DNA from: Quillaja saponaria
Taxonomy: Eukaryota; Streptophyta; Magnoliopsida; Fabales; Quillajaceae
Assembly: GCA_029379385.1 (NCBI GenBank)
Contig: CM055607.1
Span: 16,244,001-16,308,000, forward strand
Reading direction: 5' to 3'
Length of the DNA stretch: 64,000 nucleotides
Positions 35,837-47,647 of the stretch are shown here, piece by piece. How positions within the stretch are numbered: the first letter of the stretch is position 1; each line of letters starts with the position of its first letter. The notes under the pieces were generated by a model, which was not told the origin of the DNA, did no database searches, and saw only the letters and a list, made by a program, of their open reading frames with translations. A program made the translations under genes and the position numbers.

Positions 35837-36218
35837 GGCTTGGTTTGGTAATGCTCTTTTTTGATAATGCTTTTTGGAGGGCGATTATGCTTATGAAAAG
35901 CATAAGTCAATTTTTTCTTTTTTTTTCTTTTTTTTATGTTTAGTAAAAAGAAAAAATAGGGATGCTTTTGCTCTGGGCTTTTAAAAGTTGGCTTCTGCTC
36001 TCAAAAGTTTAAAAAACTAATATAACCTTAACTTTTAATAAATATTCATATTTATCATTTTATTAATTAATGCAGTAGGTTAATTATGTCTCTTTTTATT
36101 ATCAATATATATTATAGTTAATTTAAATCTTTGGACCAAATTTACAATGAATTTACTAAACATTAATTTGTGACTTCTACTTATTGAGAGTAGCTTTTGC
36201 ATTATTTTACCAAACACT
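35837..36218. mobile_element. hAT-like MITE candidate
   Basis: The left end GGCTTGGTTTGGTAATGC (35837-35854) is mirrored by GCATTATTTTACCAAACACT (36199-36218). Both ends carry the TTTGGTAA motif common in hAT-type MITEs. The interior is AT-rich and non-coding, about 380 bases in all. No clear 8-bp target duplication was found. Confidence 0.5.
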
Positions 36219-36229
36219 ACTACTGTAAC

Positions 36230-37510
36230 TTTTTAAAAGCAACTATAAGAGAGTCATGTGTTTCAATTCACACTATTCAAGGACAACCTGAATACCAGGT
36301 AAATCATACTCTATTAATTGAGCACTTTAGCTTTCCTTCACCAATCTTAGGCCTAGCCTTCAAAATGATATCTCTGAAAGATTTGGCAAAATGTATGCCA
36401 CTTGTGCCTAGAGAGTCTCTTCTCTTTCAAGAGCTCTCATATTTTACTTTTTTCTACGGCCTAATAGAATTTGGTCAGTTCAAGATTCTAAATTTGAAAC
36501 TTGGACATATATAATCCTTTTTGTCCATGAGAATTATCTTCATAAACAAGGATTTTTGTATTTAAATAGACTTTCCTTGTTACCTATAGTAGCCAACATT
36601 TATCTAATCACAGTCGCGACTTGTTTTAAATTGAAAAGTCATAATGTCTCACTTTTTTTATGGCATGATGACTCTTACTGTCCTTGATATGACTGCTCTT
36701 TTCAATGTCCAATGTGTCAGGATGAGATAAATGCCCTTTTTGTTCTTGACAAACCTTTCATTTTCAGAATCACCAATGAGACTAAGGCTTTAGTAAATTC
36801 ATATCCCACTATAATGAATCTTCTAATGAAATATTGTCAAGAAATTATTGCTTATTTCCTTTACTGATATGTAAATATTTTTTTCTGTGTATCCTCTAAT
36901 CAAATGAATTTTGAATATGTTTTTCATGCCCTAAGTCTTGCCGAAGGTCATATATACTCTCTGACAATGCCTGCCCTTTCCATTGTTTATCGATCTCTTA
37001 TCAATTTTGTCCAAATTTGTAAAAACTGAGACTATTATGATAAGAAACTACCTCTTGGAGGTCCTATATGGCGAGTTTAATACTGGTTACTAGCCTACTT
37101 TCTTGAATTCAGCTACAATGTCATTCTTACAGGTATCTCAGTTCCTTTTGATTGTTACGGCCAACATGTTTTGCAATCTAAACTTCCCAATTGTTCTTTC
37201 AAAGCTTTTTTACTCAAAAGTTTAGCTGAAATTTTATGCCCTTCCTAGACCGTCATTTGATGATGTCATTGCTAAGAGCGGAACAATTTACATTACTACA
37301 GTCTCTAAAAACACAAATTTATGCTTTCGTCTATAATCCTCTTAGGCCTATATTTTATGCTTTCATCTAATAATATGACTTTCTATACATCAATCTTGTC
37401 AAAGGCTAAATCCCTAAGACATATTGCTCGTGCAAAATCACAGTCATCTAGCCTCTTAAAATTAAATTATTGTTTTTTTCCCATTTTAAGTTTTGATAAT
37501 TCACATTAAA
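36230..37510 (+). pseudogene. Plant mobile domain (PMD) relic
   Basis: In shifting plus-strand frames this region shows NFEYVFHALSLAEGHIYSL, ALSIVYRSLINFVQI and LGGPIWRV-stop-YWLLAYF. This matches the pattern of the PMD (aminotransferase-like, PF10536-type) domain: LA.ALA.G..L.L...L..LYR.L...GGP.W.LQ.WL..YF. PMD proteins are carried by many plant Mutator and gypsy elements, and a few host genes are derived from them. Stops and shifts abound. It lies about 0.9 kb left of the large Mutator-like element, outside its target duplication, so it is a separate relic. Confidence 0.5.
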
Positions 37511-38340
37511 CTGATTTTGGACAAATCATTTGGATAAACTCCAAGATAACCATTTTGATTTCCATCAATCCATTTTGACCTGTATGAGAGTTGATTATGT
37601 AAACCATTAAAATTATGATTTATGCTAAATTTTGGTTGATTTCCAATCTAATCATTTGACCAAAATGTGTTTAGTTTTAATAATAATTACGAAGTTAGTT
37701 ACTATTTACTTGATTTTGTGGAACCGTACTTTAAAGAGAAAATAGCTTAGGCTATTACTCACTTGATTTGAAACATAATTTGGAGGATATACAATTAACG
37801 GAAATGTCACATTTTGGTTATTAGGATCTACATTAGCCTTAAGTGCAACATTATACATCCCGTATGGTAAATTTATTCAGGCCGATTACTATTAATAACT
37901 TACCTATTACACACAATAGCATTTTTAAGGCTTAAATGACTACTATTCTCCAACTGTTTCTACACACTCAATTTCATCTATCTAGCCAACTCTTCAATAT
38001 TTTATTTCAATTGTAATAAAAAATTAGCAACTATCTCTTTTCATGTTAGAAGAAAAATTACATCACTGTTAGACTATGTTTGTAGAAGTTTCACCTACCT
38101 TAAACTTCAACTTCTCCGTTGGATTAATGGACCCAAACGTTTGTAGTTAAGGGGCCTAAGCATAATTTATGGTCTTTATCTCAGAGGTGAGGGAGATCCC
38201 TGACCTTGATTTTCTCCATTCTGGCGAATATCAATTGTCACTGTTCTGCCATCTTGGAGCAGCAGTAACTGGAAACTCCACCACAGGTATTTTTTCCACA
38301 ACTTCAGTAAGTATGAGAAACTTTTGATTCCAAAGTGGCT
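37511..38340. other. Intergenic DNA left of the Mutator-like element
   Basis: No coding similarity was seen. This is the left flank of the insertion site; its direct continuation before the insertion is 57088 onward. Confidence 0.5.
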
Positions 38341-38349
38341 TTGCAACCA
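38341..38349. repeat. 9-bp target-site duplication, left copy
   Basis: TTGCAACCA lies directly outside the left terminal inverted repeat and is repeated exactly at 57079-57087. A length of 9 bases is the hallmark of Mutator superfamily insertion. Confidence 0.85.
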
Positions 38350-38720
38350 TAGATTTTTGGACACAAGGGTCCAACTTCTAATTTTTATTGAACAATTTAG
38401 TAGGATCCACAATTTAATAGCCAAAATAGGATAACTTCAGAGACCGGACTTTCAAAATCCAGTTTCCGGGTTCACATCACCAGCCCACGGGCCCACCCCT
38501 GCACAAAACTGAAATGGAGCAGCAGAACACTAAAACCAGATTTTCAATATCTGGCTTCAGACTACAAAAAAGACCCCACCTTACTCCTGCTGATGCACCA
38601 AACGACAAGTCCTGAAACCGGTCTTTGAAATTCTAGTTTCAGTGGAAACTTTATCCACTTCCTTCCTTTTTCTGCCCCTTCACGTGTCTCCTACAAGGCT
38701 GCATGCATGCAACCTTACTC
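38350..38720 (+). repeat. MULE left terminal inverted repeat
   Basis: It matches the reverse complement of 56690-57078 in order: ACACAAGGGTCCAA, TAATTTTT, CAATTTA, CATCACCAGCCCA, TGCACAAAACTGA, CAGATTTTCAATATCTGG, CTTCCTTTTTCTGCCCCTTCACGT and GCATG. Similarity is patchy but collinear over about 370 bases. A TATA-like TTTATAT at about 38796, just inside, could be the old transposase promoter. Confidence 0.8.
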
Positions 38721-38929
38721 CCCTACTCCCCTGCCCCCTGCAACCCTCCTTTTTTCTTTTTCCCTTTTCCTCTCCATTCGTGAAGGGTTCTTGCCTTTAT
38801 ATCCTCATTCTTCTTCCCTTCTTCCTCCTTTCTTCTCCCTCACATAAACGTTGTTGCTTTTTCAATTTCTTTGATTCTTGAAACACTCTTCAATTTCTTG
38901 ATAAGTTTTTAAATTTTCAGTTTTAAAAA

Positions 38930-41045
38930 ATTAAAATTATTGTTAGTTGTTAAGTTGAAATTAATTATTTAATTGTTAAAATTCTATTTATGATATATTA
39001 TGATATGAATTTTTAGTAATTCTATTATTTTTAGTAATTTTATGTTTTAATGTATAACCATAGATGTATTATAATAGATAAAATTATAATTTATATTATA
39101 TATTATAATTAGAAGTGTTTAATCATTAATTATTAGTTAGATTATGTATACCATTTAAAATTTAAAAAAAAAATTTTGATTTTAAAATTAAAATTACTTA
39201 TACTATTTAATATTAAAATTGATATGTATATTTTATTGTTCTCAATGAGTTTATCCATGTATTTTTTTTTTTAGGGTTGTTGCTTATATCCTTTAATAGT
39301 GTTGACACATTTTGTTGTTTATCGGGTAAGTCATAAACAATTCACATCTTGCTTTTTAGGATTTATCTGTATTTGTTGTATTTTTAATTATAATTGTTGA
39401 AATAATAATTTATGATATGTTAAAATTAGTAATTTGGAAATTGAATTTTTATGCTAATTGCAATAATTGGTATATTTATGATATATCAGTAATTTTTTAG
39501 GTTTAAATGAATTAATAATTTTATTAGGTTTAAAATAGTAATTATTTTACACATCAATTAATTAGTAAATTTGTGACGTTTAAATTAATTAGTAATTTTG
39601 TTAGATTTAAAATAGTAATTTTGTAACTCAAGTCAACTCAACTAAGCCTTAAAATCCCAAACTAGTTGGGGTCGGCTATAGTGAATCCTTTTCCTCCATT
39701 CGCATCGATCCAAGACAACATTTTCATTAATTCCCAGCACAGCCATATCTTTAAAGTAATTAGTAATTTTGTGACATTTAAAGTAATTAGTAATTTGGGT
39801 AGTTTTAAATTTAGTAGCAATTTTTTAGTAATTTTATAATATTAATGATAATATGGTTACTTATGATAATTAGTGATTTCGTTGACATTATCGATTTGAT
39901 TATAAATAGTAATTTTGAACTTAGTGATTAATTTATAAATAGTATTTGTATTAGAAAATTTATTGGGAAATTAAAATTTATAGTAATTTATAGTAATATA
40001 TTTATTGGGAAATTAAAATTTCATAATTTCATAATAATTATGGTAAGTAATATATTTATAATAAATAGTGATTTTATTATTTAAATATAATTAATTAATA
40101 TTAAATATTATAAATAGTATTTTTTTTTGTATTTTTATGTTTTAATGTAATTAATTTATAGATAGTATTTTTATGTTTTAATATTTAATCATATATATAT
40201 ATATATCATTATTTAAAGTAGAGTGATTGGTATAATTAAAATTTATAGTTGATTTAAAGTTGAAATAATAATATTTTAGTATAATTAATTTAAATTATAT
40301 ATCATAATTAATTTTGTGACGTTTAAATTAATTAGTAATTTGGATGGTTTTAAATTAATTAGCATTTTTTTTAGTAGAAGAGAATATAATATTTACGATA
40401 ATTTAGTGACTTATGATAAGTAGTGATTTCGTTGACATAATAGATTTGATTATAAATAGTAATTTTAAACTTAGAGATTAATTTATAAATAGTATTTGTA
40501 TTAGGAAATTTATAGTAATATATTTATTAGGAAATTAAAATTTCATAATAATTATGGTAAGTAATATATTTATCATAAATAGTGATTTTATTATTTAAAT
40601 ATAATTAATTTATAATAAATATTATTAAGTAATTTTTGTTTTTGTATGTTTTAATGTAATTAATTTATAGATAGTATTTTTATGTTTTAATATTTAATCA
40701 TATATATTATTGTTTAAAGTAGAGAAATTGGTATAATTAAAATTTATAGTTAATTTAAAGTTGAAATAATAATATTTTAGTATAATAAATTATGTGACAT
40801 TTAAATTAATTAGTAATTTGGGTAATTTAAAATTAATTAGTATTTTTTTAGTGAAAGAGAATATAATATTTACGATAATTGGTGATTTATAATATTTACG
40901 ATAATATATTTTTAGTAATCTTGTTAAAATTAGAACTTTTATGGTAAATATTAATTTTAAACTTAGTAATTGAAAACTATAATTAATTTATATAAATTAC
41001 TGAATTCATTAACAATTTAAGGACAAAAGCTTATTATTTTTTAGG
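38930..41045. repeat. AT-rich subterminal array, left
   Basis: AATTAGTAATTTTGTGACATTTAAA-type phrases recur throughout. A long unit of about 500 bases is present twice in tandem (39770-40315 and 40316-40795), with a third partial copy to about 40910. Each unit has the landmarks GATTTCGTTGACAT, AATTATGGTAAGTAATATA and TAATTTAAAGTTGAAATAATAATATT. A SINE-like insertion lies at 39627-39757. The region probably serves as 5' leader/intron of the transposase gene, ending in a TTTTTTAG acceptor at about 41044. Confidence 0.75.
39627..39757. mobile_element. SINE-like insertion
   Basis: It contains the phrases ACTAAGCCTTAAAATCCCAA and CTAGTTGGGGTCGGCTATAG followed by TGAATCC. These belong to a short interspersed repeat seen widely in plant genomes. 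It is a block of clearly higher GC within AT-only tandem sequence. Flanking TAGTAATTTTGT phrases occur on both sides but are also part of the host array, so a target duplication cannot be told. Confidence 0.55.
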
Positions 41046-41068
41046 ATTTTGAAGGTGCAAATTTAATA

Positions 41069-43585
41069 ATGGAAGATCTTGGAATTATATGTTACATTAA
41101 CGGTGAAATACGTAATGGTCCAAATGGACTTAAATACAATTGCACTCCTGCTAAGTGCATTCATGTACCTAACCAAATCAAGTATGCAAAGTTTCATGTT
41201 CATCTATGCAAGTCCTTAAAAGTTGATAGAAGAATAGAGTACCTGACTATAATTTGTCAGTATTTGATTACCATTAATAATTCAACCCAATATAGTCTAG
41301 TTGTAGTAGCTGATGATGAGGACTTACACACCATGTTACAACATGCAAGTGTGTAAGGCCCTAGATTTACCTTAAAGATTTATTTACATAAGCACACACT
41401 TCAGGATGTGTCATTGCCTCGTGTTCTAAGTCATAACACACTTGACCTAGTTCCTAAAAAAAATTCATGGAAACCCTGTCTTTGACGCAGCAATAAGATT
41501 AGCCAAGTTCTCATGTTGTAGGAGAAGCATCGTCATCTCTTGGGCCTCACTTACCGATGAATTACTCAGAAGCGCTTGGTATAAATGATGATGTTGATGA
41601 TAAGGAGAATATCCCTGATTTGAATATTGATCCTCGTTTAATTGAAGTGAATGATGATGATATTATCGAGGCACCTGAAGAAGATTTATACAGTAAATAT
41701 GTCCCGAATCCCTTCGACAAGGACGTGAACATTGCGAGGGCATATACAGTAAACTCTGTTATTATTCCAAATGCCCGATATTAGTTGCATAACGAATTTT
41801 ACAATGGCATGCTATTCAACACGAAGTTCGAGTTGAAAAACACCTTTAAATATTGGCACATTATGAACCACTTGGCTTTCACAGTCGTTGAGTCCAAGAA
41901 GGACACATGGGATATCATGTATAAGATCCTTGAACAAGGCTACAAGTGGAGGTTGCGAGGACATTTTAGTAAAAGAGTTGACAAGTTTCAGATTACAAAG
42001 TTGGATGTGGCTCACAGCTGTGTTTATAATGGAATGACTTAGGATCATTATAATCTAGACAAGGAGATCATTGCATAGTATATCAAAAATACAATCAATC
42101 AAGACCCTACTATGCCAGGAACTATGTTGCTTATAATGATAAATGATCATTTCTATTACATTCCAAGTCTGAGCAAAATATTCAAAGCGAAGAAGAACGC
42201 AATTAATTTTATGATTGGTAATTGGGAGGAATCTTACAATGACCTTCCTAGATATTTAAATGTACTATCGTGTCACTAATCTCGACACACACTTCGAATG
42301 GAAGGTGAACCCAACTAATACTCCTGGACAGGTTATATTCCAGTGGGTAATCTGGGCTTTCGGGTCATCTATCGACGCCTTCTATCATTGTAGACCAGTT
42401 TTTCAAATTGACTGCACGTTCCTCTGTGGATAGTACACCAGAAAATTGTTGGTTGCAACTGTTGTTGATGGTGACAACAGTTTAGTTCCGGTTGATTTGC
42501 AATTGTTGAGGAAGATAATATAGATAGCTGGGGATGATTTCTAAGTTTGTTTCGTATGCATGTAGTGCAACGGGTGGGTATTTGCTTAATATATGATCAT
42601 CATGCCTGGATAATTGCTATTGCTTGAGATCCTCGAAATGGCTGGACTGAGCCTTATGGGTATCACCATTTTTGCATTAGGTACATCGCAAACAATTTTC
42701 ATAACACCTATAAGAATATGAAGGCAAAAAATTTGCCCATCCACACAGCTAGTCAAGCTCAAAAGCGTAAGTTCAATAAATATTTCGATAAGTTTGTCCA
42801 CATGGACCCTAAGTATATAGCATGGATTGGTAGAGTTCCATTGGAGCAGTGGGCATTGGCACATGATAGAGGTCACCACTTTGACATAATGACCATAAAC
42901 TTGGGGGAGAGCATGAACAATGTCTTGAAAAGAGCGCGGTAACTCCCGATCACTGCACTAGTACGGTTAACATTTTACTGGTGTGTTGAATATTTCGTGG
43001 AACATCAAGCAAAGATTAATACTCAACTAAATGCTAGCAATCAATACACGACCGACACGATAGAGAAAATCCAAAATTAGGCAGAGATAATAGATGGACT
43101 CAAGCTGAGACAGTTTCATACTGGTTTGGGGTTAATTGAAATAAAGATGCAATTTCATGGGTGGCAATCCTAAAAGGGCGGCAACCAGCACACTATGTGT
43201 TTAAATGACAAAACGTGCACATGAAACAAAGCCCAACAATACATGATCTGGTGCTTGCATGTTATAGCAGCTTGTACAAGCATGCATCTGAACTATAACG
43301 ACTTTATTAGGGAGTAATATAAACTGAGAAATCAGGAGCTTGTATACACTCTATAATTCAACCCAAGTGATACACGATGACTATTGGCCTGAATACTAGT
43401 TCCCTCATGAGCTTCCCAACATGTCCAAATTGCGAAAGAATGGTAAGCCGAAAACAAAGCACATTCCTAATGAGATGGACATTACAAAGTCTACGAGGCA
43501 ACATAGGTATGGTTTATGTAGGCGGGAGGGACACAATCGTAAAAATTTTCCTAACAATGCACAGCGTTAAACTACAACTTCCCTA
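41069..43585 (+). pseudogene. mudrA-type MULE transposase relic
   Basis: The start is at 41069, 24 bases past an intron acceptor. The N-terminal part (41069-41356) is the PB1-like domain typical of these transposases, ending in ADDEDLHTMLQHA. After an acidic linker, the MuDR zinc domain region follows (41785-42042), with KYWHIMNHLAFTVVESKK. The DDE domain shows the first Asp in QIDCTFLCG (about 42400), the second in CLIYDHHAW (about 42580) and the Glu in NLGESMNNVLKRAR (42898-42940). The end has a damaged zinc knuckle YGLCRREGHNRKNFPN (about 43510-43560), with first and last Cys lost. A dozen or more stops and several frame shifts kill it. Confidence 0.85.
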
Positions 43586-43599
43586 ATTGCATTCTTTAC

Positions 43600-43775
43600 C
43601 TTAGTGTAATTGGAAGAGCTTTTCCTATTTATGTATTTGTTTTCAATTTTTTATTGTGCGGGGTTTAGGCATTATGTCCCCTACATGTCATGTGAAATTA
43701 TTTTGAAATTAATAAACAGGTAGGGGTCAGCCAAACCCCTCACCACTTCAAGGTAGAATTTATCAATTATTCAAA
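43600..43775 (+). terminator. 3' module of mudrA gene with AATAAA
   Basis: Contains GCGGGGTTTAGGCATTATGTCCCC, then TTAATAAACAGGTAGGGGTC (AATAAA at about 43711) and CTCACCACTTCAAGGTAGAATTT. The same ordered module follows the PMD gene at 46070-46275. Position after each coding region and the poly-A signal suggest a 3' UTR/terminator. Confidence 0.5.
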
Positions 43776-44089
43776 ATTACCTAAGTATTTCCCTATTACA
43801 TTAATCATAACGTTATTTGACTAGTAGTTTACTTATTGTGATTATTTGTTTGTGATACCATTTATTGTCGTGTATGCATATTAACATTGTAGTTGATTTG
43901 TCTTTCGTTATGCAAATTCATAGATCCAGTAGTCCTAATAAACCAGTTCAGTCCTTCGCGACAATGATAAGCATCAATCTGTTAGTTTTTGCAGATCACG
44001 AGGTTTATAAATAACAAATAGACTACCTTTATTTTGTCAATTTCATATTTTTATTGGAAATGTTCTTACCAATATTTTATATAATTTAG

Positions 44090-45966
44090 AGTGAGACCTA
44101 TATCCTAAAATGTTATCGAAGGAAGGCGGTGTTCAACCAAAAGGTTCTTAATAATATTAATCCTCGTGTATTAGAGTATATGACTCGTGCAGGTTTTGGT
44201 GGTGTAATCAGGGTAGGGTTTATTTAGCTTAATTGGCACATTGTGACAATTTTAATCGAAAAATAGAGGCCTGAGACTCACACATTTCATTTGCCTCACG
44301 AAAAGGCCACCATCACATTACAGGATGTTAGTATCCTCTTGGGTTTACTCGTGGACGATGAGCCTATCTCTGATATAGTTGGTGCTGATGTCAAAAGGGA
44401 GTAGGAGCGACTATTGGGAGTTGTGCCCCCCGCTACAATCATTAAGGGTAATATATTGAATATGTGCTAGTTAGGAATGACATCTCAGAATTTCCCAGCC
44501 AACGATGATGACATTAGAGCGCAAGGATATGCACGTGCTTATATATTATAGCTAATGGGTCGATTATTATTCACCAATAAGACGAGTACTCATGTGTACA
44601 TTTGTTTATTATCTCTGCTAGAAAACCTAGATATCGAGGGACAGTATAGATGGTGCAGTGCGTCGCTGGCATGGTTGTACAGGGAGATTTATCACGCCAC
44701 TCACCCAAATGCTTCTGAAATTTGCTGGACCTTTGATATTACTGCAGGTTTGGGCATGTGAGAGACTACCATTTCTCGCATCGAAGAAAGGAGGTAGAAA
44801 TTCAATGGGATAATCTTTGTTCTTTAGGCGCGAGATACATATGTTTATTAGTTTCATGTCTTTGCTCATATTGTGAGAGCATTGATGACTTGTAATTGAT
44901 ATTTTTAATTACTTGTAGGTGGAGATTGAAGTTTGAGGTAACACGTATCGACCATAATGTCGTGTCTTGGTATAGGGAGATGCTGGGCAAGATGTCAGCA
45001 GAGCAAGTAACTTGAAGTTTATGTTATATCCACGTACCATTTAACATATTCATGTTGTGATGTTTTATTTATTAAAACATTGATATTATCTTTTAGTTGC
45101 AGTTCATATCATTATCATATATTGCTGATGAGCTGAGGTATCTGATACCGAACTATTGTTATCGAGACTAGCATATTTAGGGTGCTAAGGTACCCTTAAT
45201 ATGTTTTCATATCGTTGAGTATCAGAAGATGGACAGGGTCATGCATCAGTTTAGCTATGTGTAACCCATAAAAAAAGACCCTGCCTACATAGAGGTCGAT
45301 CAAAAATTACACAAATGTGATCTTCTAAGACGGGCCTTGACAGACTGTCATTGGCAACATGCTAACCACTTAGCTATTTGAGGCATGAGATACTATATGG
45401 TCCAGATAGGGGAGGCAGCATATGGGGTTGCACATGGTCATATTACTCATATGCAAGAGTACAGATAGTGGTATAGACGTATCAGCAAGTGATATCTGAC
45501 ACCAGTTAGTCTTATCCATTCTACTCCTGCTGGTGCTCCAGCTCCTTCCCGTTCTGCTCATTCGGCATCATCATCTATGTCATCACAATGTCGCAGACGC
45601 ACTAGAACTGATGTCCCTAGACGGTCAACGTCTTATAAACGTGTTGATGCTGATGTCAGATCATGAGATATGTATATTCCGTCACCACCATATTTGTCTC
45701 CATCTCCATAAGTGGCTAGTACTTCAGATGTGTATCAGCAGCTTATGCTGGATGCTGCGTACCAATCAACTAAGTTTTTTAACTCTCCTATACCGTAGGT
45801 GCCACACTTTCAGTATGGTAGTACACCGGCATCATATAACTCAGGTATGGGTTCAGGTACGCAAGCGGTCGAAGGACTTGGTGTTAATGACAAATCTCAA
45901 TCTGAAGATCTTGGTGACACAGCTAATGCACCACCTAGGCGGAACCCAAGGGATCATTTTCTGTAA
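44090..45966 (+). pseudogene. PMD (MAIN-like) gene carried by the MULE
   Basis: Similarity to the plant mobile domain of MAIN-like proteins is clear: [70 protein letters not shown] (about 44640-44690) and VVSWYREMLGKMS. A GT..AG intron lies at 45007-45096 (SAEQ|LQFISLSY). After LRYLIPNY the tail is Ser/Thr/Pro-rich and ends RNPRDHFL-stop at 45966. Stops interrupt at least six places, for example after VGFI and in the tail. PMD genes are known passengers of Mutator and gypsy elements; the role of the protein in transposition is not established. Confidence 0.75.
45007..45096 (+). other. Intron of PMD relic
   Basis: The GTAACTTG donor follows SAEQ and the TATCTTTTAG acceptor precedes LQFISLSY. 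Removing it restores the normal PMD reading across the junction. Confidence 0.6.
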
Positions 45967-46069
45967 ACCTGGATAGCCCGAAGTCCCTATTTAAGTTTTA
46001 ATTTTGTATTCCTTGTAAAGGGAAAAGTCTTTCCTAATTTTGTTTTAATTTAGTGTTTATTTATTTTAG

Positions 46070-46275
46070 TGTTACTTGTAATGGGAAGAGTCTTCCCTGT
46101 TTATGTTTTAATTTAGTTTTACTTGTAAATTGTAAATTTGTTTCCAGTTTTTTATAAAGCGGGGTTTAGGCATTTTGTCCCCCCATCTCATGTAAACAAT
46201 TTACATATTAATAAATAGGTAGAGGTCAAACTTCTCACCATTTCAAGGTGGAATTTTTTAATTGTCCAATAAAAA
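46070..46275 (+). terminator. 3' module of PMD gene with AATAAA
   Basis: GCGGGGTTTAGGCATTTTGTCCCC is followed by TTAATAAATAGGTAGAGGTC (AATAAA at about 46210) and CTCACCATTTCAAGGTGGAATTT. It is the partner of 43600-43775. Confidence 0.5.
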
Positions 46276-46616
46276 TTATTGTCTTAAATACTAAAATTAT
46301 TACATAAATTTTCAAATATTGTCTTAATAAACATACATGCTAGTATCACTTTACAATAAAGCACGTAATCTTTTTATGAAGTGAATACTCATTCACGCTT
46401 TTTAACTTTATAAAGCATTTAAACAGTAAATGAACAAACTGGCATTACTTTACACTCATGCATGTAATCTTTGACTATTTCAGTATATATTCAAGTGACA
46501 TTATTTTGATGATAATAAGAAATATTTGCTTATATAAACAATTTCAAAACCATAAGAGTTGAAAACATCAAACAACCATTTTTTTGCTAGGAACTCACAC
46601 TAAATAACAAGAAAAT
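46276..46616. other. AT-rich spacer between MULE genes
   Basis: No coding similarity. It is probably the promoter region of the third MULE gene. Confidence 0.35.
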
Positions 46617-47241
46617 ATGTCAAGACAACCATGCTCACATTGTGGCTGTCATGGACGTTATGATGGTCACAAATCATCAACTAGAGCCATGCCTGAGCCA
46701 TCAACGCCGAGACAACGGCTTCATCGTGTAGACAAGTATACTGATCCAAATGAGATTACATAGTATGGATTGAAAAGAAAGTTTGAATGTGTCCCTATCT
46801 ATTCTACAAATAGTCGAAATATTGCCGATCATATAATGGTCGGACCAGTTACTAACGCTCCACAAGAAAATTGGGTAGTTTAGGCTAGGGAACCTGAGTA
46901 CATTAGATGGTGGGAGATAGATTCATATTGTAGATTACACAAGCTGTTAGTCCCAAAAGCGATCTCGGCAACTTTATCTCGTTCAACACAAGGGTGAAAT
47001 AGCTGAGGTTGTTGAAAGACTAAAGTGTGAAATTAACTAGATAAATCAAAGACTGGATAAGTACTATGCTTGGCATAAGGTAGCTACTCTCCAAGACAAG
47101 TTAAGAACTCCGACCATGATGGAAGTTGAAATTGATGCACAATATGAGAGCAATGATGATCTGTCTGACTATCCTGACAATGATGGTGATGATGATTTCG
47201 TTCATAATTTTCTCATATCGTCTTTGCCAGCATGTTGTTAA
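46617..47241 (+). pseudogene. Third MULE gene relic, unknown product
   Basis: Starts MSRQPCSHCGCHGRYDGHKS, a Cys/His-rich head that could bind zinc. A stop after DPNEIT is followed in the same frame by YGLKRKFECVPIYSTNSRNI and DHIMVGPVTNAPQENWVV. A second stop is followed by REPEYIRWWEIDSYCRLHKL. After a frame shift come TLQDKLRTPTMMEVEIDAQY and an acidic tail (ESNDDLSDYPDNDGDDDF), ending LPACC-stop. No family is recognised with certainty. The order mudrA - PMD - this gene, all on one strand, suggests it is the third gene of the element. Confidence 0.5.
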
Positions 47242-47505
47242 ATAATGACACACATATTTATTTCATTTTCACGAGTATGTGGCAAGTTTTTTTAAATAAA
47301 TTATAGTATTCATAATATGTGCTCGATTAATATAAGTGTGCTCCATTAACTTTTCAAATTATTTACTGTTTTTGCTTTTTACTAAACAATTTCAAATAAG
47401 TTTAAAAATTCTTAAGGAAACCAAGGTTTTGAATTAAATTTAAAAAAAAAATTATTACAAACAACTTTACAATTTCTTATGTAATATTGATTTTTAATTG
47501 CCCTA
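47242..47505. other. MULE sequence left of the nested element
   Basis: AT-rich, no gene. It ends in CCCTA, the left part of the gypsy target duplication. Confidence 0.4.
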
Positions 47506-47603
47506 TGTTATAACCCAATATTAAAATATGAATTTGAATAATTTGGTGAAATTCTTGATCATAAAAGCAGATGCAGACATATAAAATAAATTAAAAATTA
47601 TAC

Positions 47604-47647
<44 letters not shown>

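Noticed and set aside
38176..38881. Open frames at both strands near the MULE left end
   Set aside because: One spans the inverted-repeat border, the other is T/C-rich leader sequence; neither resembles a protein family.
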